Notes under the pieces: model-generated
What the model was told of the DNA's origin: nothing
What the model saw: only the letters and a program-made list of their open reading frames with translations
Databases searched by the model: none
Program-made: the position numbers and the translations under genes
NCBI GenBank assembly: GCA_019639255.1
Contig: JAHBSF010000014.1
Coordinates: forward strand, 1 to 64,000
Direction of reading: 5' to 3'
DNA: 64,000 bases
Source: Acidobacteriota bacterium
GTDB lineage: Bacteria > Acidobacteriota > Blastocatellia > RBC074
In this document: one piece after another, positions 17,415 to 29,731 of the stretch
Layout: every line of letters starts with the position of its first letter
Numbering within the stretch: the stretch's first letter is position 1

Positions 17415-18694
17415 CAGTTCCCTCCCGCCGTGTTCTGGGCTACCTTCGCCGCATCCTGCGGCAGCTTGATTTCCGACAGCGACGGCAAAGCGCACTGATG
17501 CGGCTTCAGGTCGCGGCTCATATTCTTGAATCCGCCCGCGCCGTCGAAGTTCAGAAACGTCGCCTCTCCGTTGTTGGCTATGCAGATTTTTGCATCGAGC
17601 GGCGTGCCTGCGCGGTTTTCCATCGGCTCGATGATGCCGTCGTAGATTATGTCGCCGAGCGATCCGCCCGCAGCTTTCCCCAAAGCCTGCCACCGCGGCA
17701 ACCGCTCGTCGGGCGTTTTGCCGCCTCCGGATATGCGGTTGTTGTAGATGCTTATCGACGCGGTGTAGGGATTGAATTCCGGATTCTTGATCTCCGATGC
17801 GCTCGCAGCCGAAAGATACGAAACTATGTTGATGTTTGCGCTGCCGTTGTCGCGGATCTCGTTGTTGAACAACTCGACTTCCTTCACCGCCATTATCAGC
17901 ACGCCGGTGCCGGTTGCGAGGTTGTAGACGGTCTGCCCCTTCGGCGCGAAGTTCGGCGTGTTGTTGCCGACTATGGTGTTGTTGAATACGCGCACGCGGC
18001 CGCCGCCCTGCACGGGAAGATCGGGCAGATTGAATACCATTATGCCGCCCGTATTGTTGGTCACCTCGTTGTCGTATACATCGGCGTTTCTGGTGTTTTC
18101 CACCTCGATCGCCGCTACGTTCTGTTCGGCGCGATTGCGCCGTATGATTACGCCGTCCGACTGTCCGACGTAAATCCCCGCGTCCGAAGCGCCGATGGCG
18201 ACGGATTCTTCGATAAGAACGTTTTTGCAGTTGACCGGATAAAGGCCGTAGGGACCGTTTGTGGTCTGCGGCCCGTTGGTCCACTCGACGCGCACGCGGC
18301 GTATCGTGATGTTGGTTCCGCCGTCGATTTTGAGCGCATCGCCTGCGGCGTCTTCTATGGCGAGATCCTCTATGGTGAAATCATCAGCCTTCACCAGCAT
18401 CCCGGCCGACCCCGCGGTCTGTCCCTTGAATGACAGCGTAGTTTTGTCGATGCCCTTTCCGCGTATCGTCACGTTTGCCACCGACAGCGACAGCGTGCGA
18501 TCGAACTGGAATTTTCCTTCGGGAAGCGATATCACGCCGCCCGGTTTGACCTTGATCAATTCCTCCTGAAGCCGCGCCGAAACATCGCCGGGCGCAAGTT
18601 CGCCCGAGCCGGAAGCACAGCCCGCTGCGGGCGCGATTAGTAGGCAAATCCAGAGTACGAGAAACTTTCGCTTGCTCGATTGCTGCTTCATCAT
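17414..18694 (-). CDS. Parallel beta-helix repeat lipoprotein (TIGR03805-like)
   Basis: 426 residues with an N-terminal hydrophobic signal ending at a possible lipidation cysteine (APAAGC, residue about 26). The body consists of right-handed parallel beta-helix coils, read as repeats such as VTIRGKGIDKTTLSF, FTIEDLAIEDAAGDALKI, ITIRRVRVEW, VLIEESVAIGASDAGIYVG and VELFNNEIRDNGSANI. This pattern, with the diheme cytochrome directly after it, matches the TIGR03805/TIGR03806 pair. Such helices usually bind or cleave polysaccharide, but the known pair has no assigned substrate. It is first in a two-gene operon, divergent from ADOP 3. Confidence 0.87.
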   Translation of the reverse strand: MMKQQSSKRKFLVLWICLLIAPAAGCASGSGELAPGDVSARLQEELIKVKPGGVISLPEGKFQFDRTLSLSVANVTIRGKGIDKTTLSFKGQTAGSAGMLVKADDFTIEDLAIEDAAGDALKIDGGTNITIRRVRVEWTNGPQTTNGPYGLYPVNCKNVLIEESVAIGASDAGIYVGQSDGVIIRRNRAEQNVAAIEVENTRNADVYDNEVTNNTGGIMVFNLPDLPVQGGGRVRVFNNTIVGNNTPNFAPKGQTVYNLATGTGVLIMAVKEVELFNNEIRDNGSANINIVSYLSAASASEIKNPEFNPYTASISIYNNRISGGGKTPDERLPRWQALGKAAGGSLGDIIYDGIIEPMENRAGTPLDAKICIANNGEATFLNFDGAGGFKNMSRDLKPHQCALPSLSEIKLPQDAAKVAQNTAGGN

Positions 18695-18943
18695 TGATTT
18701 TCTCCGTAACAGTGGTGGATTGATGACCAGATACTATCTGCAAACGCGCCCCGCCGCAATAAAGAGATCTCTGTTGTGAAAGTTGCCGCCTTCCGCCACT
18801 TTCGTGCGTTCTGCGTATCCCGTGGTGTGTTTTTCCCGATTCCGGAACATTTTCTTTCCGAATCCGAACATTTCCGCGTCCTCAGGCGCCTCCCGCATCG
18901 TATTGAAGTTCAATAACACCGCTGTTTTACCCGCACCTCCCGC

Positions 18944-18960
18944 TGGCACGCAAATTGTCT
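18944..18960 (+). promoter_or_regulatory. Sigma-54-like promoter upstream of ADOP 3
   Basis: TGGCAC-N5-TTGT keeps the exact -24 hexamer and the GG-N10-G spacing, with TTGT instead of TTGC at -12. It lies 45 bp before the ATG at 19005. Two near-direct repeats (TCCGGAACATTT at 18841 and TCCGAACATTT at 18863) sit about 80-100 bp upstream, where an activator could bind. Confidence 0.42.
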
Positions 18961-19004
18961 TTATCAGCGGGTTGGGCGAAGCGGCTTTACCCGGGAGAAA
19001 CACC

Positions 19005-21443
19005 ATGGAAACACTTCGGCAGGACCTGCGATTCAGTCTGCGAATGCTGTGGAAGAATCCGACGTTTACCGCCGTTGCAGTTATTACGCTTGCGCTCGGC
19101 ATAGGCGCCAACAGCGCCATTTTCAGCGTCGTCAACGCCGTGCTTCTGAAGCCGCTCGCTTATGCGAATCCCGAGCAGCTCGTCCTGATCAACCACAACT
19201 ATCCGAAGATAAACCTGCGCGCTTCGGTTTCGGCCTTCGGTTATGTACATTACCGCGACAATGCAAAATCTTTTTCGAGCGTTGCGGCGCTTTCCGGCTG
19301 GCCGGCGAATCTTACGGGAGAGGGCGAACCCGAACGATTATCCGGAATACAGGTGACGCCGAATCTGTTTATGACGCTCGGCGCGCATCCGGCGATGGGA
19401 CGGGTGTTCGCTCCGGACGAGGATCAGACGGGGAAAAACCGCGTAGTCGTATTGAGCCATGCATTCTGGCAGAGGCGATTCGGCGGCGATCCCTCGATTC
19501 TGAACCGTCAGATAGCTCTCAACGGCGAAAACCACACAATCATCGGCGTTATGCCCGCGACCTTTCAGTTCGGACGCGAACTCGGACAGATTACCGACTT
19601 GTGGGCGCCGCTGGTTTTCACTCCCGAACAACTGACTCCGGCGAGGTTGACGTTCGAATTTCTCTTCGTGCTTGCGCGGCTCAAGGACGGCGTGACGATG
19701 CAGCAGGCGCAATCTGAAATGGATGCAATTGCGGCGAGTCTGCGCGAGCAGTACGCGCCCGGGCAGGATTCAAGCAACTGGAATCTGCTCGTGAGCTCGT
19801 TCCGCGAAATGGTCATAGGCGAAATCAGAACATCGCTTCTGGTGCTGCTCGGCGCGGTCGCAGTCGTACTTCTGATTGCGTGCGCAAACGTAGCCAATCT
19901 GCTGCTAGCACGCGCAGCCGCGCGAAGCCGCGAAATGGCCGTGCGCGCGGCGTTGGGCGCAGGCGGCAGACGCCTCATCAGGCAATTGCTCACTGAAAGC
20001 GTGCTTCTGTCGCTTGCAGGCGGGTTGCTGGGACTCGGGCTCGGTTATGCGCTCGTGCGCACGCTGGTAACGCTTAACGAAAACCGCATTCCGCGAGCGC
20101 ACGAAATCGGGCTCGATCCCTGGGTTTTCGGTTTTACATTGGTTGTTTCGATCGGGACGGGGCTGCTTTTCGGGCTTGCGCCCGCGCTTCAGGCGACGCG
20201 CATAGACCTGCACGAAACCCTCAAGGAGGGCGGACGCAGCGGAGCCGCGCAGTCGCGGCGAACATTGCGAGCGGGGCTTGTAATAGCGGAAATGGCGCTG
20301 GCGCTCGTGCTGCTGATCGGCGCGGGACTGCTCATCAAGAGCTTCTCGCGCGTGCAGGCGGTCAATCCCGGATTTCGCCCCGAAGGCCTGATCTCGATGC
20401 AGGTCTCGCTGCCGATGACGAAGTATCCGGAACCCGCGCAGCGCGATGCGTTTTACGATTCTGCGCTCGAACGCGTGAGGGCGCTCCCCGGAGTCGAAAG
20501 CGCGGCAGGCGTATCCGTGCTTCCACTCAGCGGCAGCAATCAAAGCGGCAGTTTTCAGATCGAGGGGCGCGTGGTTCCGCAGGGGCAGTCTTCGCCGCAC
20601 GGCGACCGGTGGGCGGCGACGAGCGATTATTTCAAAACGATGGGCATAACGCTCATTCGCGGGCGACTGTTCGACGAACGGGATACGGCGGATTCGCCCG
20701 GAGTTGCGATCGTAGACGAATCGCTTGCGCAGAAGTATTTCCCCGACGAAGATCCCGTGGGCAAACGGATCACGTTCGAGGGCGGGCGCGACAATCCGCG
20801 ATGGCGCGAAATAGTAGGACTCGTCCGACACGTCAAACACCGCGGGTTGGAGGGCGAATCGCGCGTGCAGTATTACATCCCGTACCATCAGCAGCGCGGA
20901 CAGAATCTTTACCTCGTCGCGCGCACTGCACAGGAAGATCCGACCGCGATCGCCGGATCGATCCGCGGCGCGATTCGCGAAATCGACCGCGAGTTGCCGG
21001 TATTCCGCGTGCAGACGCTCGAACAGTACGTTCAGGATTCCATGACGCAGCGGCGCTTTGCGCTTTATCTCTTCGGCATCTTCGCCGGCATCGCGGCGCT
21101 GCTCGCCGCCGTGGGCCTTTACGGCGTGATGGCTTATTCCGTCGCACAGCGCACGCACGAAATCGGCATACGCATGGCGCTCGGCGCAAATCGCACAACC
21201 GTAGTCAGAATGGTGCTGCGGCAGGGCATGACGCTTGCCGGCGCAGGCGTTGTTGCAGGACTCGGCGCGGCTTTCGGGCTTACGCGCCTGATGGAGAGCC
21301 TGCTTTTCGGCGTGAGTGCGCGCGATCTGGCGGTTTTCAGCCTGATTGCCGCGGGACTTGCGGCAGTAGCGGCAGCGGCGTGCCTGTTGCCCGCAAGACG
21401 CGCAACCCGCGTCGATCCGCTCGTTGCATTGAGATACGAATGA
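19005..21443 (+). CDS. ADOP-type ABC permease 3
   Basis: The start at ATG 19005 (ribosome binding site GGGAGA) gives 812 residues; the frame is open to 18783 but the extension is not conserved in type. The N-terminus METLRQDLRFSLRMLWKNPTF is typical of ADOP. The architecture repeats: helix near 20-40, MacB-type domain (SHAFWQRRFGG), middle FtsX block (VVLLIACANVANLLLARAA), second periplasmic domain, and a C-terminal block with [17 protein letters not shown] ending ARRATRVDPLVALRYE. It heads a second run of three permeases with no ATPase of its own and is divergent from the beta-helix operon. Confidence 0.9.
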   Translation: METLRQDLRFSLRMLWKNPTFTAVAVITLALGIGANSAIFSVVNAVLLKPLAYANPEQLVLINHNYPKINLRASVSAFGYVHYRDNAKSFSSVAALSGWPANLTGEGEPERLSGIQVTPNLFMTLGAHPAMGRVFAPDEDQTGKNRVVVLSHAFWQRRFGGDPSILNRQIALNGENHTIIGVMPATFQFGRELGQITDLWAPLVFTPEQLTPARLTFEFLFVLARLKDGVTMQQAQSEMDAIAASLREQYAPGQDSSNWNLLVSSFREMVIGEIRTSLLVLLGAVAVVLLIACANVANLLLARAAARSREMAVRAALGAGGRRLIRQLLTESVLLSLAGGLLGLGLGYALVRTLVTLNENRIPRAHEIGLDPWVFGFTLVVSIGTGLLFGLAPALQATRIDLHETLKEGGRSGAAQSRRTLRAGLVIAEMALALVLLIGAGLLIKSFSRVQAVNPGFRPEGLISMQVSLPMTKYPEPAQRDAFYDSALERVRALPGVESAAGVSVLPLSGSNQSGSFQIEGRVVPQGQSSPHGDRWAATSDYFKTMGITLIRGRLFDERDTADSPGVAIVDESLAQKYFPDEDPVGKRITFEGGRDNPRWREIVGLVRHVKHRGLEGESRVQYYIPYHQQRGQNLYLVARTAQEDPTAIAGSIRGAIREIDRELPVFRVQTLEQYVQDSMTQRRFALYLFGIFAGIAALLAAVGLYGVMAYSVAQRTHEIGIRMALGANRTTVVRMVLRQGMTLAGAGVVAGLGAAFGLTRLMESLLFGVSARDLAVFSLIAAGLAAVAAAACLLPARRATRVDPLVALRYE

Positions 21444-21450
21444 AAGGAAT

Positions 21451-21549
21451 AAGAGAGATAACGCAACATTCGAAACAAGACGGAAACTACGAAAATATTC
21501 AACTTTTCCGTAATTTTTGTTTCATGTCGTCTGTTCCGTTATCTCTCTT
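21451..21549. repeat. Long palindromic intergenic element, copy 8
   Basis: Outer AAGAGAGATAACG faces CGTTATCTCTCTT, and inner GACGGAAACTACG faces the right arm less exactly. The apex carries TATTCAAC, which appears reverse-complemented (GTTGAATA) in the 32920 copy, so copies occur in both orientations. Confidence 0.88.
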
Positions 21550-21557
21550 CACACCCG

Positions 21558-24038
21558 ATGGGCGCACTGTTTCATAATCTTCGTTACGGCCGGAGGATGC
21601 TTGCGAAAAGCCCCGGCTTTACCTTCATCGCCGTACTGTCATTGGCGCTCGGCATCGGCGCAACGACTGCAATATTCAGCCTCGTCGATCGTTTGCTCGT
21701 GCGGTCGCTTCCGGTAGACCGCCCCGATCAGCTTGTCGTAGTCGAAGCCGAAACCGTCAATCCGCGCTTTCGCAACACGATACTGCCGTACGCGGATTTT
21801 GCGGATTACCGCGATCAGAACACCGTGTTTTCCGGAATGATCGCCTTCATCCAGCAGCGCGTGAAATTCGGCGAGAGCGCGGATGCAAAGAAAATTGCAG
21901 TTGAACTGGTTTCGGGCGATTACTTCGACGTGCTCGGCCTGCGCGCCGCGCGCGGACGAATGATCGGCGTCGATGATTGCCGCACTCCGGGCGCGCATCC
22001 GGTCGCGGTGCTATCGCACGGATTGTGGCAGCGGAGCTTCGGCGCCGATAATGCAATCGTCGGCAAAACCATTACGCTCAATGGCGCGAGTTATACGGTG
22101 ATAGGCGTAGCGCCGCGCGGTTTTCACGGGCTTCAGCTCGAAAGCTCGACCGAATTGTGGGCGCCGCTGATGATGGTTTCGCAGCTTGCACCCGAGCTTG
22201 CAGGACCTGGGTTTTCTCCGAATGACCGCCTTAAATTGTGGTTGCGCGTCGTCGGGAGGATGAAGGAAGGCGTCGGTATCGCGCAGGCGCAGGCGGGTCT
22301 GGATGCAACCGCACGCTCGATATGGGAAGTGCATACGCCGGCCGAGCGCCGCAATGCGCCGTTCAGCGAAAAACGCATCGTGCTGAGCGCGGCGGGCCGG
22401 GGCATTTCTTTCCTGCGCTCACAACTCGACAATCCGCTGCGTATGCTCCTGGCGGCAACGTTTATCGTGCTGCTCGTAGCCTGCGCAAACGTCTCGGCGC
22501 TGCTGCTTGGACGCGCAGCCGAAAGACGCGGCGAAATCGCCGTCCGTCTGGCGCTCGGCGCAACCCGCCGGCACCTGGCCGCGCAACTGCTGACCGAAAG
22601 CCTGATGCTTGCGGGCGCGGGCGGCGCAATGGGGTGGCTGCTCTCGCACTGGTTCTATGATCTGCTGCTCGGGTTCCAACCCGAGCGCATAGCAATGCAG
22701 GAGGTATTCCGCTCGGGCGTAGACCCGCGCACGCTGCTGTTTGCGCTCGCGGCAACGATCGTTTCCGGACTCCTGCTCGGACTCATTCCCGCGCTTCAGA
22801 GTTCGCGCGCCGATCTCGTCCCGGCGCTCAAGCAGGGCGACGCGCTTTCTGCAGGCCGCGAACGGCGATGGAGCGCGCGCCGGATTCTGGTCGTTGCACA
22901 GGTGGCGGCCGCTACGGTAGTGCTCATCGGCGCGGGCCTGTTTGTACGCAGCTTGCAGAATCTGTTCTCGATCGATCCGGGCTTTCGCGCCGAAAACGTT
23001 CTGCTGGTTCCAATAGAACTGCCGGGCGAAAACTACAAGGGAGAGCAGGTCGCAGAGTTTTTCAGGCAGTTGATGGATCGCGTTGAGGCGCATCCCGATG
23101 TCCTGTCGGCATCCACCGCAATGATGACGCCTATGATGGGCGGAACGACGCGGCGCAGCATCATCATCGAAGGGTATCAGCCGCCGCCGGGCGAAAACAT
23201 CGCCGTCGAATACAACATCGTGGACGAGAATTATCACCGACTGCTCGGCATTCCCGTATTGCACGGGCGCGGCTTTACCACCGCCGACGATGCGCGTTCG
23301 CCCGGCGTAGTGATGATCAACGAAGCCATGGCGCGGACCTATTTCCCGAATCAGGACCCTATAGGCAAACGAATCAGCTACGGTCGGGGCATGCCGTGGC
23401 TTGAAATCGTGGGCGTAACGCGCAATGTAAGGCTGCGTCAGGTGTCTGAAGCGCCGATGCCGTATTTTGAAATGCCGGTTGCACAGCGCGCCCTCAGCGG
23501 CTATGCAACGCTGCTTGTAAAAACGCGCAGCGAGCCGCTGGGCGTACTCGGCGCGGTCCGGCGCGAAGCCAAAACCATCGAACCCCAAGCGGAAATGGAG
23601 GCGGCAAGCACGCTCGAACGGGATCTTCTGAGATCGCTTGCTGCGGCGCGCATGGCTACGACGTTGACGAGCGCTTTCGGAATCGTAACGCTGCTGCTTG
23701 CGGTAGTGGGTCTTTACGGAGTTACGTCGTATGCGGTAAGCCGGCGGCGGCGCGAAATCGGCATACGTATGGCGCTCGGAGCCGAACGCCGCAACATCAT
23801 ACGGTTGGTGCTCGGTGAAGGCATATGGCTCGTAGTGTTCGGCGAAGCGCTCGGCATCGTCGCCGCCTACGGCGCAATGAGATGGATAGCGAGCCAATTG
23901 CACGGCGTGGAGGCTGAAGACCCGGTGACGTTCGCAGCGGTCGCGTTGCTGCTTGCCGGAGTGGCGATTGCAGCGGCGCTTGTTCCGGCGCGGCGCGCAG
24001 TGCGAATCGATCCGATATCGGCGCTGCGCGAACAGTGA
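21558..24038 (+). CDS. ADOP-type ABC permease 4
   Basis: 826 residues starting [21 protein letters not shown]. The first helix covers about 22-42, then a MacB-type domain ([18 protein letters not shown]), a middle FtsX block ([25 protein letters not shown]), a second periplasmic domain, and a C-terminal FtsX block with [18 protein letters not shown] ending [18 protein letters not shown]. It belongs to a subgroup slightly different from ADOP 1-3 (REQ rather than RYE at the end). The start codon lies 9 bp after the palindromic element, leaving little room for a ribosome binding site. Confidence 0.9.
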   Translation: MGALFHNLRYGRRMLAKSPGFTFIAVLSLALGIGATTAIFSLVDRLLVRSLPVDRPDQLVVVEAETVNPRFRNTILPYADFADYRDQNTVFSGMIAFIQQRVKFGESADAKKIAVELVSGDYFDVLGLRAARGRMIGVDDCRTPGAHPVAVLSHGLWQRSFGADNAIVGKTITLNGASYTVIGVAPRGFHGLQLESSTELWAPLMMVSQLAPELAGPGFSPNDRLKLWLRVVGRMKEGVGIAQAQAGLDATARSIWEVHTPAERRNAPFSEKRIVLSAAGRGISFLRSQLDNPLRMLLAATFIVLLVACANVSALLLGRAAERRGEIAVRLALGATRRHLAAQLLTESLMLAGAGGAMGWLLSHWFYDLLLGFQPERIAMQEVFRSGVDPRTLLFALAATIVSGLLLGLIPALQSSRADLVPALKQGDALSAGRERRWSARRILVVAQVAAATVVLIGAGLFVRSLQNLFSIDPGFRAENVLLVPIELPGENYKGEQVAEFFRQLMDRVEAHPDVLSASTAMMTPMMGGTTRRSIIIEGYQPPPGENIAVEYNIVDENYHRLLGIPVLHGRGFTTADDARSPGVVMINEAMARTYFPNQDPIGKRISYGRGMPWLEIVGVTRNVRLRQVSEAPMPYFEMPVAQRALSGYATLLVKTRSEPLGVLGAVRREAKTIEPQAEMEAASTLERDLLRSLAAARMATTLTSAFGIVTLLLAVVGLYGVTSYAVSRRRREIGIRMALGAERRNIIRLVLGEGIWLVVFGEALGIVAAYGAMRWIASQLHGVEAEDPVTFAAVALLLAGVAIAAALVPARRAVRIDPISALREQ

Positions 24039-24043
24039 AAGGT

Positions 24044-24150
24044 AGAGAGATAACGGAACAAACGAAATAAGACGAAAACTACGGAACAGACGGGAATATT
24101 CAACTTTTCCGTTCTTTTCGTTTCATTTCGTTTGTTTCGTTATCTCTCTT
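24044..24150. repeat. Long palindromic intergenic element, copy 9
   Basis: AGAGAGATAACGGAACAAAC faces GTTTGTTTCGTTATCTCTCT; inner GACGAAAACTACGG and TATTCAAC apex as in copies 8 and 11. It lies between ADOP 4 and ADOP 5, and the right arm ends 13 bp before the next ATG. Confidence 0.9.
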
Positions 24151-24162
24151 TGAGGCGAGGTT

Positions 24163-26562
24163 ATGCAAACATTTCGGCGGAATCTTCGTTACAGTGCGCG
24201 CGTGCTTGCGCGTCGCCCCGTATTCACCATCGTTGCCGTAGCGACGCTCGCGCTCGGCATCGGGGCAACGACCGCAATATTCAGCGTGGTCGATGCGGTG
24301 CTGCTGCGCTCGCTTCCCTACCCGGATTCGGACCGCATCGTGCAACTGCGCGAGATAAACGAGCGCGGCATACGGATTCCCGTCGCCGAACCGAACTACG
24401 CCGATGTGCGCGAAAGACAGCGCAGCTTCGACGCTCTTGCACAATACTCCGGCGGGCTTTCAACCGTGCTCGGAGGAAGCGAGCCCGTGCGTACGCGCGT
24501 GATGGTGGTTTCAGCCGAGTTCTTTCAGGTATTCGGCGCAACGCCGCTCGCCGGCCGGTTATGGACTGCGGAGGAAATCCTGCGCGACCGCCAACCCGTC
24601 GCCGCCGTCAGCTATGCGTTCTGGCAGCGGCAATTCGGCGGCAGATCCGACTTTTCAAGCACCCCGCTGCGCATCAACGATGACAGCTATACCATCTCTG
24701 CGGTAATGCCTGCGGGATTCGCTTTTCCCGCAAGCGCCGATGTATGGACGCCGCGCGAACTGCGTCCGCCGCAAACCTCGCGCACGGCGCACAACTGGAG
24801 CGTGGTCGGGCGCGTGCGCAGCGGCGTTTCACTTGAACAGGCAAGCGCCGAGGTCAGCGCCATCGGGCGCAGCCTGCGCGCCGAGCACGGACAGGAAGTC
24901 GATGCCGTGGATATGGCGCTCGTTCCGCTTCAGGAATTTATGGTCGGAAGCGCGCGCGAGGGGCTTTATCTGATCCTCGCCGCCGTGGGCGCGCTTATGC
25001 TCATAGCCTGCGCAAACGTTGCGAATCTTTCGCTTGCGCAGGCGGCTGCGCGTTCGCGCGAGTATGCGGTGCGTTCGGCGCTCGGCGCTACGCGATGGCA
25101 TCTCGCGCAGCAATCGGTTGCGGAAAACCTGCTGCTTGCCGGCGCCGCCGGAGCGCTCGGCGTCATCATTGCGTTCTGGGGCGTCGATGCACTGCTTGCG
25201 CTTGATGCGCGCGGATTGCCGCGCACGAGCGAAATCGGTGTAAACGCCCGCGTGCTGCTTTTCACCACTGCGCTGTCGATTGCAGTTGCAGCAGTGCTCG
25301 GGCTTGCGCCGCTTCTGCGCATATCGGTCAATCATCTGGCGATTGACCTGAAGGACTCGGCAAGAGGGGCTGCGGGCGCGCGCGGCGGACGCGGACTCAG
25401 GGCGCTGCTCGTCGTCGCGCAGGTTGCAATGACGATGGTACTGCTTGCGGGCGCGGGGTTGCTGGGGCGCAGTTTTCTCGGACTGCTGCAAATCGATCCT
25501 GGCTTCCGCACCGAAAATATCATAGCAATGGAAACCGCGCTGCCGTGGACGCGCGATGAGCAGCGGATGGCGAAGGTGAAATCGTTACAGCAGGAACTGC
25601 GCGAGCGCATTGCGGCATTGCCCGGCGTTCTCGCCGTCGGCAGTGCAAACAGCCTGCCGATGACCGGCGGCGGATCCAACGGACAGTTTCTCGTCAACAA
25701 CGATCCGGCGCAGACCGGCTACGCCGAATACCGGCTTGTAAGCGGCGGATACTTCACCGCGCTCGGCATTCCGCTGCTGCGCGGCCGATTGTTCGGTCCG
25801 ACGGATGCGCCGACGGATGAGCCGAAAGCGGTGATAAGCAGGTCGCTCGCGGACAAACAGTGGCCCAACGAAGACCCGATCGGCAAGCGCTTGCAGTACG
25901 GCAATATGGACGGCGATATGCGCCTGATAGAAATCGTCGGCATCGTGGGCGATGTGCGCGAGTACGGGCTGGAAGCCGCCGTGCGCCCGGTCGTTTATGC
26001 AAACGATGCGCAGCGGCCTGCGAGCGGCAATTTCTCGCTGGTTGTGAAAACGGATGCCGGCGCCGCGGCGATTACACCGGTATTGCGCGCAACGCTTGCG
26101 GCGCTCGACCCCGAAGTTCCGGCCAGTTTCCGCACCGTTGAACAGATTTTTTCGGCCTCGCTCGGCCAGCGGCGTTTTCAGCTCGTGCTCGTAGGCGTAT
26201 TCGCCGCTGCGGCGCTGCTGCTTGCGGCCGCAGGAATCTACAGCGTCATATCGTATGCGGTCGCGCAAAGAACACACGAGATAGGCGTGCGCATAGCGCT
26301 CGGCGCGCAGCGGCGCGACGTGATGCGGTTCGTATTCGGCGAGGGATTGACGCTGATCGGCGCAGGAATCACGGTCGGATTGCTCGGAGCAGCCGGCTTG
26401 ACGCGCATGATCGAGGGGATGCTTTACGGCGTGAGCCCGCTCGATCCCGCGACGTTCGCCGGGGTTGCAACGCTGCTTGTGATCATCGCGCTTGCGGCGT
26501 GTTACATTCCTGCGCAACGGGCTACGCGCGTCGATCCGATCACCGCGCTTCGCGAGGAGTAA
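24163..26562 (+). CDS. ADOP-type ABC permease 5
   Basis: 799 residues, starting MQTFRRNLRYSARVLARRPVF with GAGGCGAGG upstream. The same duplicated MacB/FtsX plan: helix near 20-40, periplasmic domain with SYAFWQRQFGG, middle block MLIACANVANLSLAQAAARS, second domain, C-terminal block AQRTHEIGVRIALGAQRR ending PAQRATRVDPITALREE. Last of the run of three permeases. As with its neighbours, ATP hydrolysis would have to come from a shared ATPase such as that at 9072 or one elsewhere. Confidence 0.9.
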   Translation: MQTFRRNLRYSARVLARRPVFTIVAVATLALGIGATTAIFSVVDAVLLRSLPYPDSDRIVQLREINERGIRIPVAEPNYADVRERQRSFDALAQYSGGLSTVLGGSEPVRTRVMVVSAEFFQVFGATPLAGRLWTAEEILRDRQPVAAVSYAFWQRQFGGRSDFSSTPLRINDDSYTISAVMPAGFAFPASADVWTPRELRPPQTSRTAHNWSVVGRVRSGVSLEQASAEVSAIGRSLRAEHGQEVDAVDMALVPLQEFMVGSAREGLYLILAAVGALMLIACANVANLSLAQAAARSREYAVRSALGATRWHLAQQSVAENLLLAGAAGALGVIIAFWGVDALLALDARGLPRTSEIGVNARVLLFTTALSIAVAAVLGLAPLLRISVNHLAIDLKDSARGAAGARGGRGLRALLVVAQVAMTMVLLAGAGLLGRSFLGLLQIDPGFRTENIIAMETALPWTRDEQRMAKVKSLQQELRERIAALPGVLAVGSANSLPMTGGGSNGQFLVNNDPAQTGYAEYRLVSGGYFTALGIPLLRGRLFGPTDAPTDEPKAVISRSLADKQWPNEDPIGKRLQYGNMDGDMRLIEIVGIVGDVREYGLEAAVRPVVYANDAQRPASGNFSLVVKTDAGAAAITPVLRATLAALDPEVPASFRTVEQIFSASLGQRRFQLVLVGVFAAAALLLAAAGIYSVISYAVAQRTHEIGVRIALGAQRRDVMRFVFGEGLTLIGAGITVGLLGAAGLTRMIEGMLYGVSPLDPATFAGVATLLVIIALAACYIPAQRATRVDPITALREE

Positions 26563-26681
26563 AGAGAGAAAAACGGAACAAACAAAATAAACTGAACAAA
26601 CGGAAAGTTGGACGACCGCCGCAGTTTTCGTCCAACTTTCCGTTTATTTCGTTTATTCCGTTTATTTGGTTTTTCTCTCTT
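26562..26681. repeat. Long palindromic intergenic element, copy 10
   Basis: The outer stem is a covarying variant: AGAGAGAAAAACGG faces a right arm ending GGTTTTTCTCTCT. The apex forms its own 9-bp stem, AGTTGGACG against CGTCCAACT. It follows ADOP 5 directly. Confidence 0.92.
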
Positions 26682-26695
26682 GCTCCTTTCATATT

Positions 26696-26718
26696 CCAAT
26701 GTCATTGGGCTTGATTTA
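26696..26718 (+). promoter_or_regulatory. Shared motif CCAATGTC-N7-TTGATTTA, copy A
   Basis: The motif lies just after palindromic copy 10 and 48 bp before the DUF1549 start. The same two blocks with the same 7-bp gap recur at 33034, also just after a palindromic element. It could be a promoter or part of a longer repeat. Confidence 0.4.
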
Positions 26719-26765
26719 GAATCCTGTTTCCGTAATTTTCAACCGTACATAGCCGGGATGGAATA

Positions 26766-29614
<2,849 letters not shown>

Positions 29615-29615
<1 letters not shown>

Positions 29616-29713
29616 AGAGAGATGACGGAACATACGAAATAAGACGAAAATTACGGAAATATTCAACTTTTCCGTAGTTTCCGTCTTATTTCGTTTGTTC
29701 CGTCATCTCTCTT
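29615..29713. repeat. Long palindromic intergenic element, copy 11
   Basis: AAGAGAGATGACGGAACA faces TGTTCCGTCATCTCTCTT; inner AATAAGACG faces CGTCTTATT, apex with TATTCAAC. It begins at the DUF1549 stop codon and ends 18 bp before the DUF1501 start. Confidence 0.92.
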
Positions 29714-29731
29714 CATTGAGGAATATCCGAC

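Noticed and set aside
16347-18284. 645-residue version of the diheme cytochrome
   Set aside because: Its first about 290 residues are out of frame with the beta-helix gene and not protein-like; the coupled ATG at 17414 starts a signal peptide.
22419-23903. 494-residue minus-strand frame opposite ADOP 4
   Set aside because: Arg/His/Gln-rich translation typical of the antisense of GC-rich coding DNA; the plus-strand permease is clearly the gene.
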